Below, in pieces: positions 27,450 to 36,606 of a stretch of DNA of 64,000 nt. Below the pieces are notes generated by a model. It searched no databases. It saw only the letters and a list, made by a program, of their open reading frames with translations, and was not told the DNA's origin. Numbering within the stretch: position 1 is the first letter of the stretch; every line of letters starts with the position of its first letter. Made by a program: the position numbers and the translations under genes. Source of the stretch: Prostheceraeus crozeri (Eukaryota; Platyhelminthes; Polycladida; Euryleptidae); assembly GCA_907163375.1 (NCBI GenBank), contig CAJQUW010005784.1, positions 1 to 64,000 on the forward strand, in the 5' to 3' direction.

Positions 27450-28999
27450 AAACTTCGAAGATTCGGGTACCATAGTCACAACACTGTCATGGTTTTCATC
27501 TGCAATCAATTGCGTGAAATCGCTTTGTCTCTGTGTCATTGATAAATTAGTTTCATTGTCAAAATGCTTTGATTATGTATGAGCTTGAAATCTTGATGGC
27601 ATCAATGCAGAAAGCAGTACCGTTTTTGTTACATTGTCATCGCAAAAAAGTAATGAATGGTAGTCCACATGGCACATTCTTCTTATTATATACATATATT
27701 TGTGCCATTTTAGTGACTTCTTTTTGTGCGCTTTAAATAAATTAATTTCTTTCCATTTTCAGTCAACCGCAACTCCTTTTCTGAAATCAGTTACATCATT
27801 GGTCAGAAGAGATCTCTCAAAACTTGATCTGAACAAGAAATCTACTACAAAAACCATGGAAACAGACGGCTCTATAAGGGGACAGAAATCACAAACAGAA
27901 GTAGAAATGAAACAAAGCAATCAAAAGGTGAATACTAGAGTTACAATGCTTTAAGTAATTTAACTATCTTATCTTAATTTCCGGAATGTTTTTTGTTGAC
28001 ATTGAAATAGCTTAGATGTTTTCTTACCGCAAATATTGCTTTAACCTTATCCACTCTAGCAAAGATGCACGGGAACACGAATAGAACATAAACACACACG
28101 TGTTCTGGTTCAAGAGTTATATCGTGTTCCTTTACATGAATTCACTATTTTGTTGTCAGTTTTGCGATGTAATTTTGTACTTGTGGGATGCTGTTCCTTA
28201 AACCTGCAATTAATTATAGATAAAGGATTAACTTGGAAAATATATAAGCATTAATTTAATGTTTTGAAATTGTTTAAAGCATCATTAATTATTTTGATAT
28301 CTTTCGTTACAAGCATTAGGCCATGTAAGAAAAACGATACAAAAATGTATATTGCAAGCTTGTATATGTTTGTCTACATGGTACGCTACAAAGTGTGACT
28401 GAAAGTCGTTCAATTGAACTAGTTCGCGACATTCGTGAACTTGAGCTGAACGGCGTTCGCATTTTATGGAGAACAGCGGGAATAGGACGTCCCGTCCCCA
28501 ATGTTTCACTTGAAGTTTTCAAATCCAAGTGTCAGATACCTGACACTCTTGATTATTCACGTGCACAACACTGAATTCCTAGATCTCTACAGATGTTGAT
28601 AGACGCTGTGACCTTGTGGTAGAGTTTTCGCTCTGCGTCCAGGAGACATTGGTTCAAACTTTGGTCCTGGTCAAACCTAAGGCTTTTAAATAGGTACACT
28701 GTGCATTCTTGCTAAAAACTCAACACAAAAAGAAACTCACCGCGTGCCTAATGTGCCTCCGAGTATAGACAAAATTCTTTTGCTTTTTTCTGGTACAATA
28801 ATTGCGAGCACTCAGATGAATGTAGCATGACTGAATGTATTGACTTTTATGGTCGTCCACCTTTAATTCATGTATTTCCGCAAATGTCTTAATCATTCGA
28901 TGATGTTGAGTACATTATTAATATCTGTTTCAGAGACCGAAGCGGAAAATGCCACGTGGAACTTCTTCTTCTCCCGATGCAAAAAGGAAGAAATGCTAA
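16499..28999 (+). CDS. Predicted spliced gene for a small basic nuclear-type protein
   Basis: Three pieces join in phase with consensus splice sites. Exon 1 at 16499-16675 starts at an ATG and ends before GTAAGT (59 codons, phase 0). The next exon at 27763-27927 lies between TTTCCATTTTCAG and GTGAAT (55 codons, phase 0). The last at 28934-28999 follows ATCTGTTTCAG and ends in TAA (21 codons plus stop). The product, about 135 residues, is lysine-, serine- and threonine-rich, starts MGVKKLGKQTRQSKF and ends with two basic clusters, RPKRK and AKRKKC, that look like nuclear localisation signals. No catalytic domain is visible and I do not recognise the family. The ~11-kb intron contains a retrotransposon. 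Exon choice rests only on splice consensus and phase; additional exons may be missed. Confidence 0.5.
16931..17000 (+). other. Duplicated exon-like segment
   Basis: This segment repeats the 3' part of the preceding exon: both contain a TTTTC(T/G)CTTWAAAGTGCAG start, a QPAPQQSVMD-coding stretch and a GTAAG donor right after it. The copy is about 88% identical by eye. No AG acceptor in front of it gives the same phase as the upstream donor, so whether it is ever spliced in is doubtful. It is either a decaying duplicated exon or an alternative exon entered in another way. Confidence 0.5.
17905..20110 (-). mobile_element. 5'-truncated CR1/Jockey-group non-LTR retrotransposon
   Basis: The minus strand carries remnants of an endonuclease domain (about 19640-20000, with AGDFN and later GKSDHSTVF motifs), then a reverse transcriptase (18418-19601) and a C-terminal tail (18100-18372). 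Downstream non-coding sequence ends around 17905 in short ATCTAC-type repeats, a common 3' end for such elements. Order and domains fit a non-LTR element that lost its 5' end. Frameshifts and a stop make it inactive. Assignment to the CR1 or a near relative clade is by general resemblance only. Confidence 0.8.
18100..20000 (-). pseudogene. Endonuclease/reverse transcriptase ORF2 remnant
   Basis: The RT region shows SVGHDGIPPRLAKE, then WRIANVTPIPKK, YRHISVLPVFAKILE, the SLDISTAFDRLYHHSL block with the first catalytic aspartate, NSGVPQG, and KYADDVIVV with the second catalytic pair. The frame breaks inside a GGGG run between VPQG and the following LSLFLF-type segment (near 18840), and a TAA stop interrupts the tail at about 18418. 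Upstream, the endonuclease is split over frames. The C-terminal piece ends in RQRSFLPFC, typical of the arginine/phenylalanine-rich end of these proteins. In a functional copy this enzyme nicks the target and primes reverse transcription there; this copy cannot be functional. Confidence 0.85.
20111..25179. other. Intronic/non-coding stretch, one dispersed-repeat-like patch
   Basis: No gene was supported. Around 21960-22090 phrases such as GTCAGGGAAATGG, CACCTGGAAAAGTCAAG and AATGTCAGGGAA recur; this resembles a dispersed repeat common in animal genomes. The rest shows only short chance frames. Confidence 0.4.
25180..25237. repeat. 58-bp near-perfect palindrome
   Basis: Outer arms of 17 bases (25180-25196 and 25221-25237) are exact reverse complements, and the centre CCGTAGTCGACTACGG (25201-25216) is itself a perfect 16-bp palindrome; only the two 4-base joints are unpaired. 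It would extrude as an almost loop-free cruciform. Origin unknown; perhaps two abutting transposon ends. Confidence 0.9.
26236..26425 (+). repeat. Three diverged tandem units of about 65-75 bp
   Basis: Units beginning AAATTCTACTGGTTACACTC, AAGTTCTACTAATTGCACTC and AAATTCCACTTGTTACACC each continue into AAAGGGYTGKAGRTTTYGCYTGCGG. Only this short array is seen. Confidence 0.65.
27417..27446. repeat. Short TA microsatellite
   Basis: About 30 bases of (AT)n within the large intron. Confidence 0.9.
28600..28690 (+). repeat. tRNA-derived SINE-like remnant
   Basis: CTTGTGGTAGAGTT resembles a tRNA A box and GGTTCAAACT, about 30 bases further on, a B box, with spacing normal for a tRNA head. The stretch does not close into a good acceptor stem, so it is more likely a tRNA-derived SINE head or a degenerate tRNA than a working tRNA gene. 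Confidence 0.4.
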
Positions 29000-31353
29000 A
29001 AATGCTGAACATCTTAAAAAAGGATCTTTTATCAGATAGAAAAGGAATTGCTCTCAAATGCAGACATTGGCTAACATTGATGTAACCCAGTATCATATCC
29101 AATTAACATTTCGTATTCGAGGAAGTATTCATTGACTTTGCGAATCGTTGTCATCAGATGTTCTAAATTATCGCTTTCTTCAATGTTAACTCCAATTCGC
29201 ATGAAATAAAATTAGACTGACTTGTTATGATAAGAATCCTCCGTCGATGGAATTGATTTAACATCGCATGTTTTCGGAACCTGTCGCAAATTCTTCAATT
29301 GACTCATGAGAATAGTGATGATGTACGGAAATTGAATGTTCGGTTTCGTAAAGAATGCCATGCGAAGGAGAGTAATGAAGAAATGGAGGAAGCTTGTGAT
29401 TCATCATCTTCCATTTTAGCATCGTGATTTTATACGAGAAAATTGTAATTTGTTTAGAAAATATCCGGTGATAGTTGTTGCTATCATGTTGTGAGTGACT
29501 GAAAGTTAGTTTACATTCTCATTAAAAGTAGATGACCAAAATGTGGTAGATGACCGAAGAGCTTTTTTATTTACTTTTCGCTGACTCCTGCTAATTGTCT
29601 AATACGTCTAATAAAAAATTTCACAAAGTTGTGTTTTGTCTGGTTTTATGAAGCAATAATGTCTTAAGCTCGAATCGAGACTTAGATTAAAGTATTTGCA
29701 ATTGTTTTTATAGATAACCGAAAAGCGTGATTGAACTATATGAACATTCCAAAATCGGACTACAGTCGATAGTAGAATGCTATCATTATCAATACTGGGC
29801 TTTTTAAATCTATAGGCCTTTGCTTGCTCGTTATATGTAGCGTCATACTTTTAGAACAGAGCAGGAAAATCGAAAACATCTTCCCAACACTCAGGTCGAG
29901 GATTATTTTACTTTAAAAGGAGTAAGACATTCTGACGGCAGCCATCGACCTTGAGAAAGCGCTATGAATATCGAAATCCCTTCAAATGTGCTTCTTTCTT
30001 TTGGACGTAAAATAATAAGTTCAACCTTTGTAAACTTAGGGAAATTTTTCTTTGATCTTTCTGCTTTTTGAAACATGATCTCTTGCTAATATGCTTGATC
30101 TGAATGATTTAGCATAAGTTGCATTACTTGAGATGTTTTACAACCTCAACGATTTCATGTGACTTCGACTTACTGGTAGGCCCTTATTTGATGATCCTAT
30201 CCTTGCGGGAACGTCGCTCACTAATATCAAGAGATTATCTGGTGAGTTAGCGATTTTGTGGCTAAGTTTGTTTTGTGCTCAATTTTGTAATAAAATTTTC
30301 GCAAGATGTGAAAGTCGCCTTTATTATTTTTAGAAATGCGTCTAAAATCCAAAAGCGGTAGGTGCGGCGAGCATGTTGCTGTAACTAATTGATAGATGTT
30401 TGGTAATTTGAGCTGAATTTTCGCCAACTGACGAAATAGTGAATATTGTAGCAACTTATTAGCAGTAAGTAGTAATGTTTGTAAATTAACTTCATATGAA
30501 AATACATTGTACACTCGGTCTGATATGTTGAAAGGGACTTTTTTGAATTTATGAAAGTTTAAACTAAAAAATTATTTATCTTTCATAAATGTCGCAGTAG
30601 ATACTTTGAAATGATTCAAATATTTGTTATTACTGTAAATTATTGAATGTCAGGAGATGTTATGCAAATTGATATAAGCAGATTCTCATGTTTCTCAACA
30701 TTATGGAAGCTAGTCAAACTATACTTATTTGATAGACAGAGCTAGATTAGTCACGAGTGTGCAATGGCAAGAGGGTGAGGGAGAAAGTAGAGTCTCGGAG
30801 AACAGTAGAGGCGGATTACTAGAGAAAATAACTGTCAAAAGATAAGTCGGCTTGGAGCGCAAATTCGCGAATGGTCGGTGGCGAACAATTAGCCTATGAC
30901 TGAACTATAGCATGATGCAGGTGACATCCACCAGCTTTTCGCAAGATTCGTTGCCACAGGGATGGTGCTTAACAGTTGAGCATATGCTTCATAAAGCAGC
31001 ATGCAATTGAAATTGTCGCCGAGTGCCACGAATGTCTAGAACGCATTTGTTACTATTTGTATTCAGCAATCATGGGTATATGCAATGCATGCCTCAATTG
31101 ACTTCATTTAAACCTTAATTTGGTAATTTGACTAAAGATGAAGCTGTTAGTTTATTTCTTAATTGTCTATTGTAACAAAATGCATCACAATAGACGCTCG
31201 GTAAAGTTCGCATTACCGGTATATTATGAAAATGAATCAAGTCGACCGTTTTGACCTCCCTTGGTATTACTAGGAATATTTTGAGCTCGATCGGTGCTAC
31301 TAGAATATTGATTATTTGAACTGAATTAAAAAAATTGGTTCAAAGTCAAAGTT
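29000..31353. other. Non-coding stretch before Polinton 1
   Basis: No supported gene or repeat between the last exon of the small basic protein gene and the left target-site duplication. Confidence 0.45.
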
Positions 31354-31359
31354 CACAGC
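31354..31359. repeat. Left target-site duplication of Polinton 1 (CACAGC)
   Basis: CACAGC directly precedes the AGTAGTAAG terminus. The same six bases follow the other end at 52849-52854. Six-base duplications are characteristic of Polinton/Maverick insertion. Confidence 0.95.
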
Positions 31360-32030
31360 AGTAGTAAGAAAACGGCGAACACTCGACCGGCGCGCCCCCC
31401 CCCTCTGGAACGACAGAGGTTGTGGTCGGCCGCCGTGGTGCTTCGAGTCTGACTCCCCCCCCCTCTGGAACGACAGAGGTCTGTCGTGGTGTGCCGGCCA
31501 AGTTGGTCCGAAAGGTTCCCTGACGTCCCCCCCTCGATAAAACGACAGAGTGTCGTGGTGGACTTGGGCGACCGCCAGGTTTTGTCTTGAGTCTATAGTG
31601 TGTTATGATTTTCGTGAAATCTGATGAATGTTGGGTTGCAACTGGGATGTTTCGAGTGGAAGCAGTGCTCGGATGGGAAAACGGAGGCCAGATTCGGATT
31701 CAGCGTGAAATTCTGCATCGGTATGGTGAGTTTCAAGTCAATCGGAGAGAAAAAGTTTCGCTGACGTCCCCCCCTCAGCACCGACCTTCCAACTTTGCTT
31801 CTAGTGGACGGATTTTGTCGTGCCATAGCTCGTTTGAAAGCTAAGAGTAAGACAAATTCACTGAAAGAATCGGCTTGTTCATATCTGTCTTCGTTTAGAT
31901 GTGAGACGCCATTTAAGATTTTGGGAGATTGTCGAAAAACGACAGAGTTAGAATTTTGGACGTTTTGGGCTGTAGCTTCAAAACGAAGCATCGGATGGGA
32001 AAACGGATTTCAGATTTGGATTCAGCGTGA
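31360..32030 (+). repeat. Left terminal inverted repeat of Polinton 1
   Basis: Matches the reverse complement of 52180-52848 almost base for base. It contains several C-runs (6-10 C), two of which are followed by CTCTGGAACGACAGAGG, itself a small hairpin (CCTCTG/CAGAGG). Inward, its inner part starts a tandem repeat of 322-bp period. Confidence 0.93.
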
Positions 32031-32630
32031 AATTCTGCATCGGTATGGTGAGTTTCAAGTCAATCGGAGAGAAAAAGTTTCGCTGACGTCCCCCCCCTCG
32101 GCACCGACCTTCTAACTTTGCTTCTAGTGGACGGATTTTGTCGTGCAATAGCTCATTTGAAAGCTAAGAGTGAGACAAATTCACTGAAAGAATCGGCTTG
32201 TTCATATCTGTCTTCGTTTAGATGTGAGACGCCATTTAAGATTTTGGGACATTGGCGAAAAACGACAGAGTTAGAATTTGGGACGTTTTGGGCTGTAGCT
32301 TCAAAACGAAGCATCGGATGGGAAAACGGATTTCAGATTCGGATTCAGCGTGAAATTCTGCATCGGTATGGTGAGTTTCAAGTCAATCGGAGAGAAAAAG
32401 TTTCGCTGACGTCCCCCCCCCCTCGGCGCCGACCTTCCAACTTTGCTTCTAGTGGACGGATTTTGTCGTACCATAGCTCATTTGAAAGCTAAGAGTGAGA
32501 CAAATTCACTGAAAGAATCGGCTTGTTCATATCTGCCTTCGTTTAGATGTGAGACGCCATTTAAGATTTTGGGAGATTGTCGAAAAACGACAGAGTTAGA
32601 ATTTTGGACGTTTTGGGCTGTAGCATTCGC
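31640..32630 (+). repeat. Subterminal 322-bp tandem repeat, about three units
   Basis: The landmark CGGATGGGAAAA occurs at 31670, 31992 and 32315, and CTGACGTCC at 31761, 32083 and 32406. Units are about 95% identical. Each includes a TGACGTCCCCCCC tract. Frames across the units read as tandem protein-like segments but are best seen as repeat shadows. The right end has little more than one unit. Confidence 0.92.
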
Positions 32631-32669
32631 CGCCAACTTGATATTATTGAGGAGTACGTGACATTAAAT

Positions 32670-32978
32670 ATGGACATTCCTACTCCTCTTGATCAAGAGT
32701 GGAAGGCGAGAGATGACAAGGATACTCCCTATAGAAAGATTTGGGATGGTAATCACATTTGCCTACCGGTATCACATTGGTGTAGTTATTATAAAAAGGA
32801 TGGAGATCAATCAATACCCATCAGATGTGATGAGCTCGGAGAAGGTACTTGGGATATCCTTTTCAAAGTGAATGGGCTATATTATGGTCGACACAAGGAT
32901 AATAAAATAATCTCTCTCTCTCCATGCATATGGAATCCATCCTATATATTCCAAAACCACCCAACGTGGATGACATAA
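32670..32978 (+). CDS. Unassigned left-most ORF of Polinton 1
   Basis: Starting at the ATG before DIPTPLDQEWKARDD, this frame codes about 102 residues rich in W, Y and D, ending shortly after an SLSPCIWNPSYIF stretch. At its end a different frame (about 32926-33068) continues with a basic tail of the type KRKSEKN...KRKSKKENY, so the original protein may have ended in that tail, with a frame change near 32920. No domain recognised. It sits immediately inside the subterminal repeats, in the same direction as the following RING-like ORF. Confidence 0.4.
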   Translation: MDIPTPLDQEWKARDDKDTPYRKIWDGNHICLPVSHWCSYYKKDGDQSIPIRCDELGEGTWDILFKVNGLYYGRHKDNKIISLSPCIWNPSYIFQNHPTWMT

Positions 32979-33227
32979 TTGATCAAATCCTTAACAGCAG
33001 TGGTACGAAGCGCAAGTCGGAGAAGAATGCTGCATCAAAACGCAAATCAAAGAAGGAGAATTACTAGTCCTTTCCTAACTCTACTCTATGACAATTCGCT
33101 TATGTGCTTTGAGTGTCGTAGACGTGGTCTTATTAGATACATTTTACTTCTTCGTTGCCATCATATCATTTGTGTATTTTGTCGTGAAAAGCATCGATGT
33201 AATTCTTCATTTTGTAATATGTTATAG
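32979..33227 (+). CDS. RING-like zinc-binding ORF
   Basis: The C-terminal half has CFECRRRG, about 13 residues later CHHIICVFC, then C and C (KHRCNSSFC), a spacing close to a C3HC4/C3H2C3 RING finger. RING domains usually recruit ubiquitin-conjugating enzymes; in viruses such proteins often act on host factors. No reliable start codon for the first 50 residues; the N-terminal part is likely out of its true frame, since the adjacent frame carries a lysine-rich tail. A degenerate or partial gene is possible. Confidence 0.5.
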   Translation: MIKSLTAVVRSASRRRMLHQNANQRRRITSPFLTLLYDNSLMCFECRRRGLIRYILLLRCHHIICVFCREKHRCNSSFCNML

Positions 33228-33265
33228 AACGTTTCCTTAGATGTGTAAATTTCCGTTTTAGGCTT

Positions 33266-33807
33266 CTATCATCATTTTTATGGATTGTGAGGGTGAACCT
33301 GTACAAGAGCTCAGTGCTATTGCTATGAACAATTGAACATATCAGATTGTTAGTGTCTATCATCAACATGCCAACTGCAATCCCAATGTTGATCAATGCG
33401 CGAGAAAACACATTCATGGACTTAATCTGAAATATTTGCAAGACTATGGCTTTTCTTGTGAGACTGCTCTTCTTATTGACTTTAAACGATGGTTAGCTGC
33501 TTTCAATGTTATACGCATCTTTTGTAATAATCCTGGTAAGGAGAGGAAAGTATTTCCCGATCTAATCATTGATGATATTTTGCTCCCACCTTGGGATAGT
33601 AGAGTGAATCAACACTACCATGAAGTCACGAAACGTTTTAAGGATTTGTGCGTTCCTATTTTGTCTGTTCGTTGTAGTAGCTACGTTCATAACCAATGCT
33701 TCTTTCCTCCTTACCTCAACACTGCCAAAGTCCTGTATGGTTATCATTGCTCGCTGTATGATAGTTACCACCTGTATCTATTTTATCTCTTTCAAACCAT
33801 TGATTTA
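33266..33807 (+). pseudogene. Exonuclease-like (DEDD/RNase H-fold type) ORF with internal stop
   Basis: The frame begins around FIMDCEGEPVQELSAIA, whose D-x-E resembles motif I of DEDD exonucleases. About 40 residues on it has CARKHIHGLNLKYL, similar to the HGI turn of DnaQ-type proofreading exonucleases, and then a CNNPGKERKVFPDL segment in the place of motif II. A TGA at about 33336 breaks the frame after AIAMNN. If the family assignment is right it would trim 3' ends of nucleic acid, perhaps for recombination or repair, but the later catalytic acids are not clearly identified. It lies between two RING-like ORFs. Confidence 0.4.
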
Positions 33808-33894
33808 TAATGCATGCTTGTTACCGTTATTCAATAAATGTTACTATGAGAAGAGTTGTTTTCATGCAATGGATGGGTTAGATAAAGGGCGATC

Positions 33895-34305
33895 ATGTCT
33901 TTCTCAAACGACTGCGGAACATTACATTTTCATAGGCAAAGTTTAAAAGGAGCTGTTCAAGATTATGTGATAAAATTTCATAAAGATGAGACCGACATCG
34001 AAGCAGTGGTCGATGATGCCAGCACTCTATTTCTAGAGTTAATGAATACATTCTCTGATTGCATTATCATGGCGCGATTAGTTGCGAAAATTAAGTTTAG
34101 TCATTTTGGAAAGCAAGAGGTGGAAAGTCGCTCTTTCCATTTTGCTTCTTACTCAATGGAAGTGGTAGATCACCCCCAAGAATTTTTTAAACGACATATG
34201 ATAAAAATTTCTGAACGTCTTAACGCATTTAACCATCATGGTAGCAGTCTAGTGATTGAAGCGATTTCAGATATTCACATTCAACTTTCCATAAAGAAAA
34301 ATTGA
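33895..34305 (+). CDS. Conserved unknown Polinton protein
   Basis: 136 residues, no known motif. It is clearly related to a minus-strand gene of Polinton 2 (57649-58071): both share an FH-rich start, the QDY(V/I)(I/L)-FH/Q-(K/R)(D/E)ET(D/E)(I/L)EA block, a later F-x-F-x-SY segment and an F-x-(K/T)RH-(M/L)-x-KI block. Conservation between two otherwise diverged elements argues for a real function. The stop overlaps the start region of the next gene. Confidence 0.65.
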   Translation: MSFSNDCGTLHFHRQSLKGAVQDYVIKFHKDETDIEAVVDDASTLFLELMNTFSDCIIMARLVAKIKFSHFGKQEVESRSFHFASYSMEVVDHPQEFFKRHMIKISERLNAFNHHGSSLVIEAISDIHIQLSIKKN

Positions 34306-34307
34306 AA

Positions 34308-34634
34308 ATGCAGTGGTACTTGATTGTAGCACAACTGGTTTTCGAGCTATGTCTGCTCACTCTCGAAGTATATTCCTTCTGTACATGTGTCTATTATTTA
34401 GAAAAGGCTAGCAAATTCATATCTTCAAAAAGACTTGCTATAGACATCATCAGTAACGGTGAAACTATGTGTTGTGATGTATGTAAGCGAAAGGATGGAA
34501 ATGAAAAGCGCATCTTCAAGAGATGTAAGCATGCTTTTTGTCAACGCTGTTTCGTAAGTAATTGCATTCAACTTTGCAAATGTAGCCACTGTGATATTGC
34601 TCATTTCGAGTGTCACTTATGTCGCAATAGTTAG
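34308..34634 (+). CDS. RING-type protein with N-terminal membrane segment
   Basis: The start was set at the first ATG (MQWYLIV). Residues 3-27 or so form a hydrophobic segment suitable as a signal anchor or transmembrane helix. The C-terminal half has paired cysteines CCDVCKRKDG, RCKHAFCQRC, CKCSHC and CHLC, a RING-like zinc-binding pattern. The combination suggests a membrane-anchored ubiquitin ligase-like protein, a role known for some viral RING proteins but not shown here. The gene starts 2 bases after the upstream stop. Confidence 0.55.
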   Translation: MQWYLIVAQLVFELCLLTLEVYSFCTCVYYLEKASKFISSKRLAIDIISNGETMCCDVCKRKDGNEKRIFKRCKHAFCQRCFVSNCIQLCKCSHCDIAHFECHLCRNS

Positions 34635-34700
34635 TACCTATGCAAATGTGGTAAAGATAGATTTTAGCAAAGACTAACACGGAAAATGGCGAAACGTTAA

Positions 34701-35051
34701 ATGACGAAACGTAAAAGTCAAAAGTCTTCAAAGTTTTCTTCAGCCATTCAAGCTCTCCAACGAATGAAAGCAAATCAGCGATACAATGCTATACGACATG
34801 CTAACGATAAATTCATTCGTGAAATTATTTCTCATGTCAGAAAGTTGAGGACGAAGAAATTAGCACCAAAACAACGAAAATTACTTAAGCGATATGCTAC
34901 GAAATTGCGTTTCATCTCCAATCCTGAAGTCACCCTTCAAAGAAAGAGGAAAACTCTAACACAAAAGGGCGGTTTCCTTTCAGCAATACTTCCGATGCTA
35001 GCTCCTGTCGTGGGTAACCTATTGGGTAATATCTTTGACTCTAAGCGTTAA
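34701..35051 (+). CDS. Small basic pX-like minor virion protein
   Basis: 116 residues, strongly basic (SQKSSKFSSAIQALQRMK at the start, KKLAPKQRKLLKRYATKLR in the middle), ending in a hydrophobic glycine-containing segment after QKGGF (FLSAILPMLAPVVGNLLG). This build, a basic domain followed by a membrane-active hydrophobic tail, is typical of a small protein encoded next to the ATPase in Polinton/adintovirus genomes and compared with adenovirus core peptide pX. Probably packaged with DNA or membrane-active at entry; inferred from plan and position. Confidence 0.6.
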   Translation: MTKRKSQKSSKFSSAIQALQRMKANQRYNAIRHANDKFIREIISHVRKLRTKKLAPKQRKLLKRYATKLRFISNPEVTLQRKRKTLTQKGGFLSAILPMLAPVVGNLLGNIFDSKR

Positions 35052-35082
35052 TTATGCAAATGTTGAATCTCAAAGTATTAAA

Positions 35083-35700
35083 ATGGATTTCAGACTTCAA
35101 TGTGGTAAAGTTCTGACTGTATCAGGCCCATCTCATGCAGGTAAAACTGTTTTCACGCTGAATGTATTGGATAAAAGAAGGGAGTTGTTTAAGGAACCTA
35201 TCAATCGAGTGATTTGGTGTTATGGTATTTATCAACCGTCGCTGTTTCAGGAATTGCAAAGTCGCAACTTTATTCGACATGAAGGAATTATTGCAGTGGA
35301 TAAACTTCAGTCTAATGATGTTGTTGTATTGGATGATCTATTAAAAGAAAGTAAGAATTCAAAAGATGTTACAGATATGTTCACTCGCGCAGCACAACAT
35401 AAAAGGTGCTTTATCATCTATATTATACAAAATTTGTTTCCTGATGGAAAAGAAGCTCGTACACGAAACCTGAATACACACTATTATACTATTTTCAAGA
35501 ATCCGCGAGATAAAAGTCAATTTGAAATTTTAGCGCGACAAGTTGCACCCAGAGGATCAAAAGCCTTAATTGAAATTTTTCAAGCAGCTACTGAAAAACC
35601 ATACGGTTACTTATTCATTGACTTTACGCAAGAGTGTCCGGAAGAATTTAGATTTCGAAGTGATATTTTGAAAACTCCCATGATTATCTACAAACTATGA
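35083..35700 (+). CDS. Genome packaging ATPase (FtsK/HerA, A32-like)
   Basis: 205 residues from the ATG at 35083; upstream in-frame codons lack an ATG. The Walker A motif GPSHAGKT lies near residue 16-23, Walker B VVVLDDLL near 90, and the region around IIYIIQNLF is in the place of the arginine/sensor segment. The size suits Polinton packaging ATPases. It pumps the replicated genome into preformed capsids. The stop overlaps the start of the next gene (ATGA), consistent with a tightly packed structural cluster. Confidence 0.92.
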   Translation: MDFRLQCGKVLTVSGPSHAGKTVFTLNVLDKRRELFKEPINRVIWCYGIYQPSLFQELQSRNFIRHEGIIAVDKLQSNDVVVLDDLLKESKNSKDVTDMFTRAAQHKRCFIIYIIQNLFPDGKEARTRNLNTHYYTIFKNPRDKSQFEILARQVAPRGSKALIEIFQAATEKPYGYLFIDFTQECPEEFRFRSDILKTPMIIYKL

Positions 35701-36389
35701 GTTCTTATTCTCACATGATTGTTATTCCTCAGGATGAATATGTACAATTGACTGCCATGCAGCAAGTAAAGCAACCTCTTGCAAATCAAATGTATAGGAA
35801 AGAAATAGATTATCAGCAAAATGTTCACATCAAAGATCCACATCGTGCTGTATTATTACAATCGGAAACTGTTGAGCAATTGAAAAACTTGAAGAATAAG
35901 ATGCGTGACTCTGTATCGACTGCTACACCTTTAGCATCTCGCGCACATGCCATATCTCTTTTCAACAGTATTGAACCCCATCTCAATGTAAATGATAGAG
36001 TAGAAATCATTACAGATGAAAATAAAGTGATTGATGCTTCACGTTATGAAGACTTGATTCAGTATGCGACACGTAGAAAGCGCCGTCAGGGCTATGTTCC
36101 ACCTGGTTGGTCATACTTTCTTAAACTATTGAAAAAGCATAATGTGCCAAAATTTGCTTTGAATAATGAGACATTGAAAGAACTTGATTCAACAGTGGCT
36201 ACTGCTCCAATGCTTCAGACGATGAAAATGCCAACAAATTGGTTAAAGACGTCACCTGCTACATCCCCTCCCACACTCACTAAGCAAACAAGAGGAAGAA
36301 CTCGACGTAGATCTACATCACCACTAAAACTAGTAAAAGGAAAACGTAAAACAGCTCCTCCCAGGAAATACATGTTCTCAGACTATTAA
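35697..36389 (+). CDS. Unassigned late-type protein with basic C-terminal tail
   Basis: 230 residues. The first half is mixed helical (DPHRAVLLQSETVEQLKNL); the centre has ASRYEDLIQYATRRKRRQG followed by YVPPGWSYFLKLLKKHNVP; the tail is rich in K, R, T and P. Proteins with this plan are common between the ATPase and integrase in adintovirus-like elements. A DNA-binding virion component is plausible but unproven. Its start overlaps the ATPase stop by four bases. Confidence 0.6.
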   Translation: MSSYSHMIVIPQDEYVQLTAMQQVKQPLANQMYRKEIDYQQNVHIKDPHRAVLLQSETVEQLKNLKNKMRDSVSTATPLASRAHAISLFNSIEPHLNVNDRVEIITDENKVIDASRYEDLIQYATRRKRRQGYVPPGWSYFLKLLKKHNVPKFALNNETLKELDSTVATAPMLQTMKMPTNWLKTSPATSPPTLTKQTRGRTRRRSTSPLKLVKGKRKTAPPRKYMFSDY

Positions 36390-36390
36390 T

Positions 36391-36606
36391 ATGAAGCAGA
36401 TGTGTTGCTTGCCATGTAATGAGCCGCCAGAGGTGAATGTCGTTGTCACTTGCACTTGCTGCGCCAGCTCTCATAATGAAACCCCTAAGCAATGTGAACA
36501 CGATCGCAAAACCGCTAAAGCTAAATGCTGCAGTTGTTGTAAATGTAGAAAGGCAAGAAAACAAAAAGATGAGAAGGAGGAAAAAGAGTCAGTCGTCATC
36601 GACTGA
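36391..36606 (+). CDS. Cysteine-rich 71-residue ORF overlapping the integrase start
   Basis: The ATG lies two bases after the preceding stop, the same spacing as other starts in the cluster. The product has 12 cysteines in pairs (MCCLPC, CTCC, KCCSCCKC) and then a charged KARKQKDEKEEKE tail. It overlaps the integrase frame by about 38 bases beyond the likely integrase start at 36569. It could be a real zinc-binding microprotein, an upstream leader for the integrase, or a chance frame. Confidence 0.35.
   Translation: MKQMCCLPCNEPPEVNVVVTCTCCASSHNETPKQCEHDRKTAKAKCCSCCKCRKARKQKDEKEEKESVVID

Noticed and set aside
28600-28672. Functional tRNA gene
   Set aside because: A- and B-box-like strings are present, but the acceptor and other stems do not close; a SINE head or relic is likelier.
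31593-32661. Tandem open frames in the Polinton 1 left end, on both strands
   Set aside because: They follow the 322-bp repeat units and reappear at the right terminus with the inverted repeat; composition and position indicate repeat shadows.
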